Origin: Mucilaginibacter sp.
Lineage (GTDB): Bacteria > Bacteroidota > Bacteroidia > Sphingobacteriales > Sphingobacteriaceae
DNA length: 64,000 nucleotides
Direction: 5' to 3'
Assembly (NCBI RefSeq): GCF_028288205.1
Contig: NZ_JAQBOD010000031.1
Location: 1-64,000 of the forward strand
A model generated the notes under the pieces. It was not told where the DNA came from, made no database searches, and was given only the letters and a program-made list of their open reading frames with translations. Below, piece by piece: positions 24,311 to 33,057 of the stretch. Positions within the stretch are counted from its first letter, which is position 1; each line of letters begins with the position of its first letter. The position numbers and the translations under genes are program-made.

Positions 24311-26800
24311 ATGTTAGAGTTTGCAGAGGCACCATACATTAATCGTAAAACATTTTTTGTTGAGGTAATTTTACCATTAGCTATATCAAAAAACTATACC
24401 TATAGGGTGCCTTTTGAGCTTAACGATGCAGTTGCGCCTGGCAAAAGAGTAGTGGTGCAATTTGGCAAAAGCAAGCTTTATACCGCTGTTATTGCTGCCA
24501 TTACAGAGCAGGCTCCCGAAAAATATGAAGCAAAATATCTACTGGATATTTTGGATGAACGCCCTGTTGTAACTACACGCCAGCTTCAATTCTGGAAATG
24601 GCTTGCCGAATATTATATGTGTAATGAGGGCGAAGTAATGAATGCCGCTTTACCATCAGCATTAAAACTGGCCAGCGAAACTAAGATAGTGCTTAATAAA
24701 GGGTTTGAATACGATAAAGCCGCACTTAACGATAAAGAATTTTTGATAGTTGAAGCGCTCGATATTCAACCAGAGTTAACGGTTAGTGATATTGCAAAAT
24801 TATTAGGGCAAAAAACAGTAATGCCAATATTGAACTTGCTGTTCGAAAAAAACATTATCAATATATCCGAAGAGGTAAGTGATAAATATAAGCCCCGTAA
24901 ACGTACTTTTCTTACATTAAATCCTGTATACCAGGGGCAGGATAGTTTAAAAGAGCTGTTTGGTATATTAGAGAAACGTGCGCCCAAACAAGCCGACGCG
25001 GTACTGGCTTATATTAAGCTGGCCCGTCACCAAAAAACTATATCAAAAAACGAGTTGATAGAAGAGAGCGGGGCAGGCGCTGCAAGCATTGCTTCGTTAA
25101 TTGAAAAAGAGATATTTATTGCTGAAGAAAAGAATGTAAGTCGCTTGTATTTTGAGGATGAGGATATATTCAGCAAGTTTGAACTAAGTGCACAGCAACA
25201 AGACGCGCTTACCCATATAAAACAACAGTTTGAACAAAAGGATGTAGTACTATTGCATGGCGTAACCTCATCAGGCAAAACACAGATATACATTCGGCTG
25301 ATAGAGGAAATGATAGCACAAGGCAAACAAGTGCTTTACCTGTTGCCTGAAATTGCGCTTACCACACATATTATAGAGCGACTTCGCCAGTATTTTGGTG
25401 CCAGTATTGGTGTTTACCATTCCCGGTTTAATGATAATGAACGGGTAGAGGTTTGGCAAAAGGTGCTAAACAATGAATATAAAGTGGTGTTGGGCGCGCG
25501 TTCATCTGTGTTCTTGCCTTTTGCCGATCTGGGTTTAATTATTGTTGATGAAGAACACGAAACATCCTACAAACAGTTTGATCCTGCTCCCCGCTACAAT
25601 GCCCGCGACGCGGCTATTTTTTTAGCCAATATGCATGAGGGTAAGGTGTTACTGGGTTCGGCAACGCCATCATTCGAAAGCTATTTTAATGCACGCACCC
25701 ACAAGTACGGCTTTGCCGAATTAACAGAGCGTTATGGCGGTGTAGAGTTGCCTACTATTGAAGTGGTTAGCATTGCCGAAGAGACGAAGAAGAAAACCAT
25801 CCAATCACATTTTACCAGTGTGCTGATGCTGGATATACAGCAAGCGCTTACTAATAAAGAACAGGTTATATTGTTCCAGAACCGTAGGGGATATGCTCCG
25901 GTTTTGCTTTGTAAAATATGTGCGTATACCCCTAAATGTATTAATTGCGATGTAAGCCTTACTTATCATAAACATAGCGGTAAACTGCACTGCCATTATT
26001 GTGGTTATAAAGAGGATACACCAGCTATTTGCCCGGCCTGCGGGTCGACCCATTTAGAATATAAAGGTTTTGGTACCGAGAAGGTAGAGGATGAATTGAG
26101 CCTGATACTTCCTGAAGCACGTATAACCCGTATGGATCTGGATACTACCCGGTCGCGTAATTCCCTGCAAAACATATTGAATGATCTGGAGGAGAAAAAA
26201 ATAGATATACTGGTAGGCACACAAATGGTAGCCAAAGGGCTTGATTTTGCTGATGTAACCGTTATAGGTATTATTAATGCCGATAGCTTGTTAAAATTCC
26301 CGGATTATCGCGCCAACGAGCGTAGCTATCAAATGCTGGCTCAGGTAAGTGGCAGAGCGGGCCGCAGGGGCAAGCAAGGCAAAGTGGTGATACAAACGTA
26401 TGATCCCGGCCATAGGGTAATAAAACAGGTAATAGAGAACGATTACCGCGACCTGTATTTTACAGAGATGGAAGAGCGCAAAAGTTTTCATTATCCGCCC
26501 TTCTATCGCATCATTAATTTAGATATAAAACATAAAAATCCGGAGATATTACATAACCAGGCAACTTACCTCGGTACAGAATTACGCAAGCACTTTGGAG
26601 AAGCGCGGGTAATGGGTCCGCAGGTTCCGTTAGTTAGCCGTATTCGTAATTATTATATACAATCCATTATGCTGAAATTTGAAAAGGATGGTATATCTAT
26701 TAATAAAGTGAAGGCTACAATCCGGGATGTGATCACCCAGTTTCAAACTACTAAATTGAGTAAGGGCAGTGTGGTACAGCCTGATGTGGATCCCTATTAA
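24311..26800 (+). CDS. priA: Primosomal protein N' (replication restart helicase)
   Basis: An 829-residue superfamily 2 helicase that reloads the replisome at stalled forks. The N-terminal 3'-binding domain (about 15-110) and a winged-helix segment are followed by Walker A GVTSSGKTQIY and the DEEH box VDEEHETSYKQ. A zinc-binding insert follows with C-x2-C pairs (CKIC, CINC, CHYC, CPAC), then the second RecA-like domain with VSGRAGRRGKQGKV. All expected features are intact. The ATG at 24311 follows the DUF423 stop by 3 bp. Confidence 0.95.
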   Translation: MLEFAEAPYINRKTFFVEVILPLAISKNYTYRVPFELNDAVAPGKRVVVQFGKSKLYTAVIAAITEQAPEKYEAKYLLDILDERPVVTTRQLQFWKWLAEYYMCNEGEVMNAALPSALKLASETKIVLNKGFEYDKAALNDKEFLIVEALDIQPELTVSDIAKLLGQKTVMPILNLLFEKNIINISEEVSDKYKPRKRTFLTLNPVYQGQDSLKELFGILEKRAPKQADAVLAYIKLARHQKTISKNELIEESGAGAASIASLIEKEIFIAEEKNVSRLYFEDEDIFSKFELSAQQQDALTHIKQQFEQKDVVLLHGVTSSGKTQIYIRLIEEMIAQGKQVLYLLPEIALTTHIIERLRQYFGASIGVYHSRFNDNERVEVWQKVLNNEYKVVLGARSSVFLPFADLGLIIVDEEHETSYKQFDPAPRYNARDAAIFLANMHEGKVLLGSATPSFESYFNARTHKYGFAELTERYGGVELPTIEVVSIAEETKKKTIQSHFTSVLMLDIQQALTNKEQVILFQNRRGYAPVLLCKICAYTPKCINCDVSLTYHKHSGKLHCHYCGYKEDTPAICPACGSTHLEYKGFGTEKVEDELSLILPEARITRMDLDTTRSRNSLQNILNDLEEKKIDILVGTQMVAKGLDFADVTVIGIINADSLLKFPDYRANERSYQMLAQVSGRAGRRGKQGKVVIQTYDPGHRVIKQVIENDYRDLYFTEMEERKSFHYPPFYRIINLDIKHKNPEILHNQATYLGTELRKHFGEARVMGPQVPLVSRIRNYYIQSIMLKFEKDGISINKVKATIRDVITQFQTTKLSKGSVVQPDVDPY

Positions 26801-26830
26801 ATCTCCCTGTAAAAATGCCGCAAATCGTAT

Positions 26831-26838
26831 TAACTTTG
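26831..26838 (+). promoter_or_regulatory. -7 promoter box for pcm
   Basis: TAACTTTG matches TAnnTTTG and ends 7 nt before the pcm ATG, which would make the transcript essentially leaderless. No -33 TTTG is evident, so the call is tentative. Confidence 0.35.
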
Positions 26839-26845
26839 TGTACTG

Positions 26846-27502
26846 ATGGCATACAAATATATAGACAATTACCGTGAGCAAGGAGCCAGGAAAAAACTGG
26901 TAGAGGAATTAAGAAAAAAAGGCATTGAGGATGAAAACGTACTTAAAGCCATTGGTAAGGTTACGCGCCATTACTTTTTCGATGAAACTTTCTGGAACCA
27001 GGCTTATAAGGATATCGCTTTTCCGATAGGCGAGGGGCAAACTATATCGCAACCCTATACGGTTGCCTATCAAACGGAGTTACTGCATATTAAAAAAGGC
27101 GATAAGGTGCTTGAAATAGGTACCGGATCGGGCTACCAGGCCTGTATATTATTAGAGCTTGGCGCTAAGGTATATACAATTGAAAGGCAGGAGAAACTAT
27201 ATGAGCGTACGCGGCAGGTTTTACCACGCATGGGCTATAAACCAAGGTTCTTTTTAGGCGATGGCTCTAAGGGCATTGCCAGCCATGCGCCTTACGATAA
27301 AATAATTGTTACCGCAGGCGCACCTACCGTACCAGAGATTTTATTAAGCCAATTAAACATAGGTGGTATACTGGTTATCCCGGTTGGTGATGAAGAATCG
27401 CAAAAAATGGTAACTATATTAAAAACCGGTGCGAATGATTACGAAAAGCACGAACTGGATACCTTTAGATTTGTGCCGCTGGTAGGAGAGCGGGCGTGGT
27501 AA
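26846..27502 (+). CDS. pcm: Protein-L-isoaspartate O-methyltransferase
   Basis: A 218-residue SAM-dependent methyltransferase that initiates repair of isoaspartyl residues in damaged proteins. DIAFPIGEGQTISQPYTVA is the PCMT substrate-binding signature, and VLEIGTGSGYQACILLELG is the SAM-binding motif I. ERQEKL and KIIVTAGAPTVPEIL complete the usual set. It lies 45 bp after priA. A TAACTTTG box just upstream may give it a promoter of its own. Confidence 0.93.
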   Translation: MAYKYIDNYREQGARKKLVEELRKKGIEDENVLKAIGKVTRHYFFDETFWNQAYKDIAFPIGEGQTISQPYTVAYQTELLHIKKGDKVLEIGTGSGYQACILLELGAKVYTIERQEKLYERTRQVLPRMGYKPRFFLGDGSKGIASHAPYDKIIVTAGAPTVPEILLSQLNIGGILVIPVGDEESQKMVTILKTGANDYEKHELDTFRFVPLVGERAW

Positions 27503-27504
27503 GT

Positions 27505-27569
27505 TCAGTTTGTAGTTTTCAGTGCGGTTTGCAGTTGGTACTGCTAACTGAAAACCGCCCACTGCAAAC
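27505..27569. terminator. Imperfect inverted repeat between convergent pcm and smpB
   Basis: CAGTTTGTAGTTTTCAGTGC...GGTTTGCAGTT pairs imperfectly with AACTGAAAACCGCCCACTGC...AAACT across a short loop. The arms repeat AGTTT and GCAGT words. It fills the gap between the two stop codons and is a likely bidirectional terminator. Confidence 0.55.
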
Positions 27570-28021
27570 TATCTTTTCATCGCTCTATCCATTTCAACCT
27601 TTGTATCACGTTCTTTTAAGGTTTCGCGTTTGTCGAATGTCTTTTTACCCTGGGCGAGGCCTATTTCAAGTTTTGCAAAGCCGCGTTCGCTGATGAATAG
27701 TGCCAGTGGTACTATGGTTAATCCTTTTTCTTCGCCGCGGGTTTGCAGCTTTTTTAGTTCTTTCTTATTGAGTAATAGTATACGGTCGCGCTTGGCTTCG
27801 TGGTTGTAGAATGAGCCGAATGAATATTCGGCTATATGCAGATTACGTACGTACAGTTGTTCATTAATGAATGTGCAAAACGCATCATTAATGTTTGCTT
27901 TACCTTCACGGATAGATTTTATTTCGGTACCTAACAATTTTATACCAGCTATGTATTTATCCAGTATATGGTATTCAAAATAAGCTTTCTTGTTTTTTAT
28001 ATATATATTATCCTCACTCAT
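27569..28021 (-). CDS. smpB: SsrA-binding protein SmpB
   Basis: A 150-residue tmRNA-binding protein needed for trans-translation of stalled ribosomes. IKNKKAYFEYHILDKYIAGIKLLGTEIKSIR is the family N-terminus; FINEQLYVRNLHIAEY and KLEIGLAQGKKTFDKRETLKERD complete the OB-fold and the basic tail that inserts in the decoding centre. The tmRNA gene itself is not seen in the window. A TAAGTTTG box lies 11 nt upstream of the start. Confidence 0.95.
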   Translation of the reverse strand: MSEDNIYIKNKKAYFEYHILDKYIAGIKLLGTEIKSIREGKANINDAFCTFINEQLYVRNLHIAEYSFGSFYNHEAKRDRILLLNKKELKKLQTRGEEKGLTIVPLALFISERGFAKLEIGLAQGKKTFDKRETLKERDTKVEMDRAMKR

Positions 28022-28032
28022 AACTTTCGCTG

Positions 28033-28040
28033 CAAACTTA
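28033..28040 (-). promoter_or_regulatory. -7 promoter box for smpB
   Basis: The minus strand reads TAAGTTTG, matching TAnnTTTG, 11 nt before the ATG. The expected leader is only a few nucleotides. No -33 element is clear. Confidence 0.4.
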
Positions 28041-28045
28041 CGAAT

Positions 28046-28127
28046 TTAGAGATTAGTTAATTAGTGATTAGAGATTAGTTGAAACGTAATCTTGCCTAAT
28101 CTCTAATTAACCAATCTCTAATCACTA
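28046..28127. repeat. AGATTAG-rich inverted repeat between smpB and the Nramp gene
   Basis: The left arm (28046-28078) carries TTAGAGATTAGTTAATTAG and TGATTAGAGATTAG. The right arm (28095-28127) carries the complementary CTAATCTCTAATTAACC and AATCTCTAATCACTA. Both arms are made of repeated GATTAG words. It likely terminates the Nramp operon transcript reading in from the minus strand, or isolates smpB. Confidence 0.6.
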
Positions 28128-30008
28128 TTTATGCGGCTTAACAACCAGCACAGGTACATCAACCATGTGCCTTACCTTATTTACGGTTGTGCCAAATATC
28201 AGGTCCTTAAATGCTTTATGTCCGTGCGATCCCATTACAATAAAATCAATTTTTTGCTCTGTTACTATACTGGCTATAGCGCTTGCCGCAATGCCATAGC
28301 CAATTTTCGCCTCTGCTTTATAACCTGATTTTTTTAACGTGGTAACATAGTGGTCCAGGTTATCTACATCACTTTGCGTTTCGTGATCTAATGCCTGGTC
28401 GCCATAATAACGTGCGCCGGCAGTTTCAACCACATGTATTAATGTGTAGGTAGCTTTTTTGCCCCCCTGCATTATGGCGTGACGTATAGAATTAGCATCA
28501 TTTTTAGAAAAATCAATACTTACGCCAATATGATGATAATCAATAGCCTCTAAATTATCAATGTCAGCGGCAATGCCGTGTGGTACATAAATTGGTGTAT
28601 CCTTATGTTTAAATAGTAATGGCCTTAAAAATACATAAAGCAATAATAATGCTATTCCAATCACAATAGGTATTACTAATGTATACATCCAAAATGCAGT
28701 TGATGGCGATTCTGTTGCCCAGCTATTTATCTGCTGGTAAACTAACTTGGCATTTAAACCTACTATTAATACAGCGCTGGCCCATGCTGCAATTTTAACT
28801 TTTAAGCTGATTACAAAATTCCCCATCTTTTTACGGTCAGATGTAAAATGGATAAGCGGGATAACCGCGAAGCCCAATTGCAGGCTCAGCACCACCTGGC
28901 TTAATATAATGAGGTTGCCCAGGCCATTTTCGCCAAAATAAATGATAGTAAATACAGCAGGCACAATAGCTAATACACGTGTTAACAGCCTACGCAACCA
29001 GGGCTCAACACGCAGGTTAATATGGCCCTCCATAATAATCTGCCCTGCAAGCGTACCAGTTATGGTTGAGCTTTGCCCGGCTGCTATTAATGCTATGGCA
29101 AATAATACAGGCGCTATCCTGCCAAAAATATGTTCAAGTAGTTTATAGGCGTCCTGTATTTCGGCAATATGAAAATAGCCGTTCTTAAAAAACGCGCTGG
29201 CTGCCAATATCAATATGGCCGCATTTACTAAAAACGCCAGGTTTAGTGCAATTACCGTATCAAACAGGTTAAATTTTATAGCGGTTTTAATACCTGCATT
29301 AGTACGGGTTATTTGCCGGGTTTGCACTAATGATGAATGCAGGTATAAGTTATGAGGCATTACTGTAGCGCCTATAATACCAATGGCTATATATAAAGCG
29401 CTACCTGTTAAATTAGCGGGGATAAAGCCTTTTGCAACTTCCTTAACATCGGGCGTTACAATAAACATCTCTATTAAAAAAGAAAGCCCGACAATCAAAA
29501 TCATCGATACAATGAAGCCTTCCAGTTTACGCATGCCTTTGTTCATCAGAAAAAGCATGAGCAATGTATCTGTTATAGTTAGCGAAACACCCCAAATAAG
29601 CGGCAAGTCGAATAACAGGTTTAACCCTATTGCCATGCCTATTATCTCGGCCAGATCGCAGGCTATAATGGCTATCTGCGCTAATATATAAAGGCAAAAA
29701 TTAATAAAACGTGGATAGGTTATTTTTGATGCCTGTGCCAGGTCAAGCCCGCGTACAATACCAAGGCGCGCGCTTAATGATTGAAGCAGTAAAGCAATTA
29801 AATTTGACGCGAACAACACCCATATCAACTTATACCCAAAAGCGCTGCCGCCGGCTATATCAGTAGCCCAGTTGCCGGGGTCCATATAGCCAACGCTAAC
29901 CAGGTAAGCCGGCCCTATAAAAGCCATTATCTTTTTCCAGCCGATTTTGTCTTCGGTAGCGACAGAGCTGTGGACATTGCTTAATGATTCATTATATGGT
30001 TTCTTCAT
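28125..30008 (-). CDS. mntH: Nramp divalent metal transporter fused to a UspA domain
   Basis: A 627-residue fusion. Residues about 25-470 are an Nramp transporter of about 11 membrane helices, with the metal-site motif DPGN in SVGYMDPGNWATDI and MPHNLYLHSSLVQTR in TM6. It should import Mn(II)/Fe(II) with protons. Residues about 488-627 are a cytoplasmic universal stress domain. This has the ATP-binding pattern G-x2-G-x9-G-T in GSHGHKAFKDLIFGTT and ends VPVLVVKPHK. The start overlaps the MntR-like gene by 4 bp, so metal-responsive repression is expected. The Usp domain may gate transport by nucleotide binding, which is inference. Confidence 0.92.
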   Translation of the reverse strand: MKKPYNESLSNVHSSVATEDKIGWKKIMAFIGPAYLVSVGYMDPGNWATDIAGGSAFGYKLIWVLFASNLIALLLQSLSARLGIVRGLDLAQASKITYPRFINFCLYILAQIAIIACDLAEIIGMAIGLNLLFDLPLIWGVSLTITDTLLMLFLMNKGMRKLEGFIVSMILIVGLSFLIEMFIVTPDVKEVAKGFIPANLTGSALYIAIGIIGATVMPHNLYLHSSLVQTRQITRTNAGIKTAIKFNLFDTVIALNLAFLVNAAILILAASAFFKNGYFHIAEIQDAYKLLEHIFGRIAPVLFAIALIAAGQSSTITGTLAGQIIMEGHINLRVEPWLRRLLTRVLAIVPAVFTIIYFGENGLGNLIILSQVVLSLQLGFAVIPLIHFTSDRKKMGNFVISLKVKIAAWASAVLIVGLNAKLVYQQINSWATESPSTAFWMYTLVIPIVIGIALLLLYVFLRPLLFKHKDTPIYVPHGIAADIDNLEAIDYHHIGVSIDFSKNDANSIRHAIMQGGKKATYTLIHVVETAGARYYGDQALDHETQSDVDNLDHYVTTLKKSGYKAEAKIGYGIAASAIASIVTEQKIDFIVMGSHGHKAFKDLIFGTTVNKVRHMVDVPVLVVKPHK

Positions 30009-30655
30009 ATCGCGATCAATAAATTTTTTGCCACTTCCCTGCTGATATGTATCTCTGTTTGTTCAACTTGTAGTATCATAGAAAGGTCGTAATCAATAAT
30101 TTCTGTAACCTTTATTTTTTTGCCGATAGTGAGCTGCTGTTTTCCCAGGTATTGCAAAAACGCAGGCGAATGATCGCGCACACCTGATATAATACCGTTT
30201 TCATTAACGTTAAGGGCCGCTATTGGTTTCAATTCGTATTTCTTAAAATTACCGTTACGGTCGGGTATTGGGTCGCCATGTGGGTCATGCTTGGGGTAGT
30301 CCATAAACTTATCCAATCGGTCTATTAATTCAATTGATGATATGTGCTCCATTTCCTCGGCCATTTCATGTACCTCATCCCACTTAAAATGCAGTTTCTC
30401 CACCAAAAAATATTCCCATAACCTATGTTTCCGAATAATATGCAGTGCGATTTTTTCACCTGCAGCTGTTAACGTTACTCCCTGGTATTTGGCATAATTT
30501 ATCAGTGCCTTATCTGCCAGTTTTTTTAGCATATCTGTTACCGAAGCTGCTTTTGTATTTAATGCCGCCGCGATTTGGTTTGTGCTGACATTTACATCAT
30601 TAAGCGATAAATGATAAATAGATTTTAAATAGTTTTCTTCGGCTAAAGTATTCAT
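30005..30655 (-). CDS. mntR: DtxR/MntR-family metal-dependent repressor
   Basis: A 216-residue DtxR-family regulator. An N-terminal winged helix (EENYLKSIYHL, STNQIAAALNTKAASVTDMLKKL) is followed by the dimerisation/metal domain with HIIRKHRLWEYFL and EEMEHISS...DRLDKFMDYPKHDPHGDPIP. A C-terminal FeoA/SH3-like domain occupies about residues 145-216. Metal-loaded protein is expected to repress its own operon. The gene overlaps the Nramp-UspA gene by 4 bp, and a matching palindrome lies 22-37 bp upstream of the ATG. Mn versus Fe specificity cannot be settled here. Confidence 0.9.
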   Translation of the reverse strand: MNTLAEENYLKSIYHLSLNDVNVSTNQIAAALNTKAASVTDMLKKLADKALINYAKYQGVTLTAAGEKIALHIIRKHRLWEYFLVEKLHFKWDEVHEMAEEMEHISSIELIDRLDKFMDYPKHDPHGDPIPDRNGNFKKYELKPIAALNVNENGIISGVRDHSPAFLQYLGKQQLTIGKKIKVTEIIDYDLSMILQVEQTEIHISREVAKNLLIAI

Positions 30656-30660
30656 TTAAG

Positions 30661-30692
30661 CAAATCTAATAAAAAATTTAGACTTGTCTAAA
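30661..30692 (-). promoter_or_regulatory. Operator and -7 box of the mntR-mntH operon
   Basis: TTTAGAC (30677-30683), two bases, then GTCTAAA (30686-30692) form a perfect DtxR/MntR-like palindrome. The minus-strand -7 box TAGATTTG (30661-30668) lies beside it, so a bound repressor would cover the -33 region. The box ends 5 nt before the ATG, implying a leaderless or near-leaderless mRNA. Confidence 0.65.
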
Positions 30693-30780
30693 AAATTTAA
30701 TTGTAGAATTATATTTTATAATTTTTGATAATGAAAAATATAATTTTGTAATTTGTTGTTAATTATAGATAAATAAAATT

Positions 30781-31251
30781 ATGGCTGCTGAATTAGACAG
30801 GATAGATCTGCAAATACTTAGAATATTACAGGAGAACGGAAGAATAACAAATCTCCAACTTTCTAACGAGATAGGACTTTCGCCGGCCCCTACTTTAGAG
30901 CGTGTTCGTAAACTGGAAAATGCCGAATATATAAAGAGCTACCATGCATTGGTTGATGAAGAAAAACTGGGCCTTGGCATTAAAACATTTATACAGATAT
31001 CGCTTGATTTTCATCAAAAAAATACCATACAAACCTTTATTGATGAAATACAAAGCATAAAAGAAGTTACCGAGTGCCATCATGTAACCGGGCAGTGCGA
31101 TTTTCTGCTGAAAGTATACGTGCGCGACATCAAATCATATGAGCAATTGATAATGGAAAAAATAAGCCGCATAAGTGTGGTTAAAACTTTCCAAACCATG
31201 ATGATCATGTCTACCAGTAAAAAGGAACCGATAGTGCCGTTGGAATACTAA
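30781..31251 (+). CDS. Lrp/AsnC family transcriptional regulator
   Basis: A 156-residue regulator. The N-terminal helix-turn-helix is LDRIDLQILRILQENGRITNLQLSNEIGLSPAPTLERVRKL. The C-terminal RAM ligand/oligomerisation domain contains VTECHHVTGQCDFLLKVYVRD. It probably responds to an amino acid or related metabolite. It is divergent from mntR with a 125-bp AT-rich gap that contains TAATTTTG (30741-30748), a possible -7 box. No target gene is evident nearby. Confidence 0.92.
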   Translation: MAAELDRIDLQILRILQENGRITNLQLSNEIGLSPAPTLERVRKLENAEYIKSYHALVDEEKLGLGIKTFIQISLDFHQKNTIQTFIDEIQSIKEVTECHHVTGQCDFLLKVYVRDIKSYEQLIMEKISRISVVKTFQTMMIMSTSKKEPIVPLEY

Positions 31252-31263
31252 GCCTGTGGCTGT

Positions 31264-31375
31264 GATTAGAGATTAGTTAATTAGAGATTAGGCATGTAAA
31301 AGCTTAGAGTTATATCATAACTAATTACATAGCAATAGATAAGAACTAATCTCTAATTAGCCAATCACTAATCTC
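31264..31375. terminator. AGATTAG-rich inverted repeat between convergent lrp and ung
   Basis: GATTAGAGATTAGTTAATTA... (31264-31291) pairs with ...CTAATCTCTAATTAG and AATCACTAATCTC (31345-31375). It is the same word family as 28046-28127. The right arm contains the ung stop codon (31368-31370). It probably terminates both convergent transcripts. Confidence 0.6.
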
Positions 31376-32051
31376 TTATACTCCAATCAATCGGCTTTTC
31401 ACCCTGCTTTTCTAAATAAGCATTTGTTTTTGAAAAAGGTTTTGAGCCAAAAAAACCGCCGCGGCTAACTGCCAATGGCGATGGGTGTGTAGACTTTATA
31501 ATTAAATGCTTATTTTCATCTATCAGCACACTTTTTGACTGTGCATAATTTCCCCAAAGGATAAATACAACCCCCTCTTTTTTGTCGGATATGGTTTTTA
31601 TAACGCTATCTGTAAATTTTTCCCACCCTTTTTTTTGATGCGATCCGGCCTCTGCTGCCTGTACAGTTAATGTAGCGTTTAGTAATAGTACGCCTTGTTT
31701 TGCCCATTGGGTAAGGTCGCCGGTTTTAGGGATGGTAAAGCCGGGGATATCTGTTGCTAATTCTTTATATATATTTTGTAATGATGGCGGTACAGCAACA
31801 CCTTTTTGTACAGAAAAAGACAAACCATGCGCCTGTTGAGCCCCGTGATATGGGTCCTGGCCAAGTATAACTACCTTAACCTCATTGAATGGGGTGTGCC
31901 GGAATGCGTTAAAAATATCGCTGCCTTTTGGATAGATGGTTTTGCCCGCTTGTTTCTCATTTTTTAAAAACTCTTTAAGCTTAAGCATGTAATCTTTGTT
32001 AAATTCATCATCTAAAACTTTCAGCCAGGAAGCTTCTAATTCAATTGCCAT
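31368..32051 (-). CDS. ung: Uracil-DNA glycosylase
   Basis: A 227-residue family 1 UDG that removes uracil from DNA in base-excision repair. The catalytic water-activating aspartate is D66 in VVILGQDPYHG. VFILWGNYAQSK and the minor-groove loop STHPSPLAVSRGGFFG, with the transition-state histidine, are intact. The stop codon lies in the right arm of the downstream inverted repeat, so the last few codons are repeat-derived. Confidence 0.95.
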   Translation of the reverse strand: MAIELEASWLKVLDDEFNKDYMLKLKEFLKNEKQAGKTIYPKGSDIFNAFRHTPFNEVKVVILGQDPYHGAQQAHGLSFSVQKGVAVPPSLQNIYKELATDIPGFTIPKTGDLTQWAKQGVLLLNATLTVQAAEAGSHQKKGWEKFTDSVIKTISDKKEGVVFILWGNYAQSKSVLIDENKHLIIKSTHPSPLAVSRGGFFGSKPFSKTNAYLEKQGEKPIDWSIRD

Positions 32052-32126
32052 AAATATTTATGAAGTGTTGATTAAGAGTACAAATAAACGGATATTTGCA
32101 CTTTAATTTTATTGGATAAAAAAATT

Positions 32127-32678
32127 ATGTCAAATATAGTTCGGCTTATCGTAGCCTGTGTTTTTTTTGGTGCCGCGGTTGCACTTTGTGTCTTTGGTTT
32201 TTGGGGGTGGGGAATATTAGTGTTACTACTGGGTGGGATATTCCTGCTGTCTTTTTTCTTTAACGAGAACATGATCATTGCCCAGTATTTTTTGCGGAAA
32301 GAAAAGTCAGAAAAATCTGAAGCGTGGTTATTGAAAATAACCAACTACGAAAAGCAATTGCATAAAAACCAGCATGGATATTATAACCTGCTGATAGGCT
32401 TAATAGAATCGCGCAAGTCACCATTAAAATCAGAAAAATATTTTAAAAAGGCGCTGTCTTTAGGTATGAGCATGTCGCACAATACAGCTTTAGCTAAACT
32501 GAGCCTTGCAGGCATAGCGATGGCTAAGCGCAATAAGCGCGAGGCACAGATGTATCTATCGGAAGCTGGTAAAGATGATAAGAATAAATTGCTGACAGAC
32601 CAGATAAAAATGATGAAACAGCAAATGGCGCAGATGGATAAACAGGTAATTAAGGGCGGGTATCGCCAGCAGTTTTAA
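32127..32678 (+). CDS. Small membrane protein with TPR-like tail, unknown function
   Basis: A 183-residue protein. Two closely spaced membrane segments (about residues 5-50) are followed by a soluble helical region in which NLLIGLIESRKSPLKSEKYFKKALSLG resembles a tetratricopeptide unit. The lysine/glutamine-rich C-terminus (MKQQMAQMDKQ) looks like a coiled coil. I prefer the ATG at 32127 over an in-frame TTG at 32112. No family assignment is secure. It is divergent from ung. Confidence 0.65.
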   Translation: MSNIVRLIVACVFFGAAVALCVFGFWGWGILVLLLGGIFLLSFFFNENMIIAQYFLRKEKSEKSEAWLLKITNYEKQLHKNQHGYYNLLIGLIESRKSPLKSEKYFKKALSLGMSMSHNTALAKLSLAGIAMAKRNKREAQMYLSEAGKDDKNKLLTDQIKMMKQQMAQMDKQVIKGGYRQQF

Positions 32679-32701
32679 TTTAAATAAATAACTTTTAAAG
32701 G

Positions 32702-32926
32702 CTATTTATCTTCTATCGAACTGAAATAATCAGGTTCAGACAAGTGATTTTGATTGTAGGAAATATTCCTGTCGGGGGTTCCGGTGTTTTCTTCGTACGG
32801 ATCAGCCACTTCAACCATCTTTAATAAGCTCCTGATAAAAGACAAGTTAAAACTTGATCTGTTTAGCTTAATTAAGTATTCGCTGTCTGTGATTTCTAAT
32901 ATGGAATTAGTCATAACTTTTTGCAT
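32702..32926 (-). CDS. Small hypothetical protein
   Basis: A 74-residue open frame. The N-terminal segment SILEITDSEYLIKLNRSSFNLSFIRSLLKMVE has a plausible beta-strand/helix pattern. The C-terminal half is polar and possibly disordered. I do not recognise it. Support is the protein-like composition, the lack of any competing frame, and the isolated position between a plus-strand gene and lysS. An alternative start is the methionine at codon 5 (32914). Confidence 0.5.
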   Translation of the reverse strand: MQKVMTNSILEITDSEYLIKLNRSSFNLSFIRSLLKMVEVADPYEENTGTPDRNISYNQNHLSEPDYFSSIEDK

Positions 32927-33057
32927 AAAAATGTGTATGTAAATGTAACTAACACATTCAGTGCCAAAGTTTCCGCAGTTTTATTATTATATTAAAGAAT
33001 TGTTAATAACAGGTGTTGATAATGTTACAATACCTATAAACCGGTGTTATGTACCTC

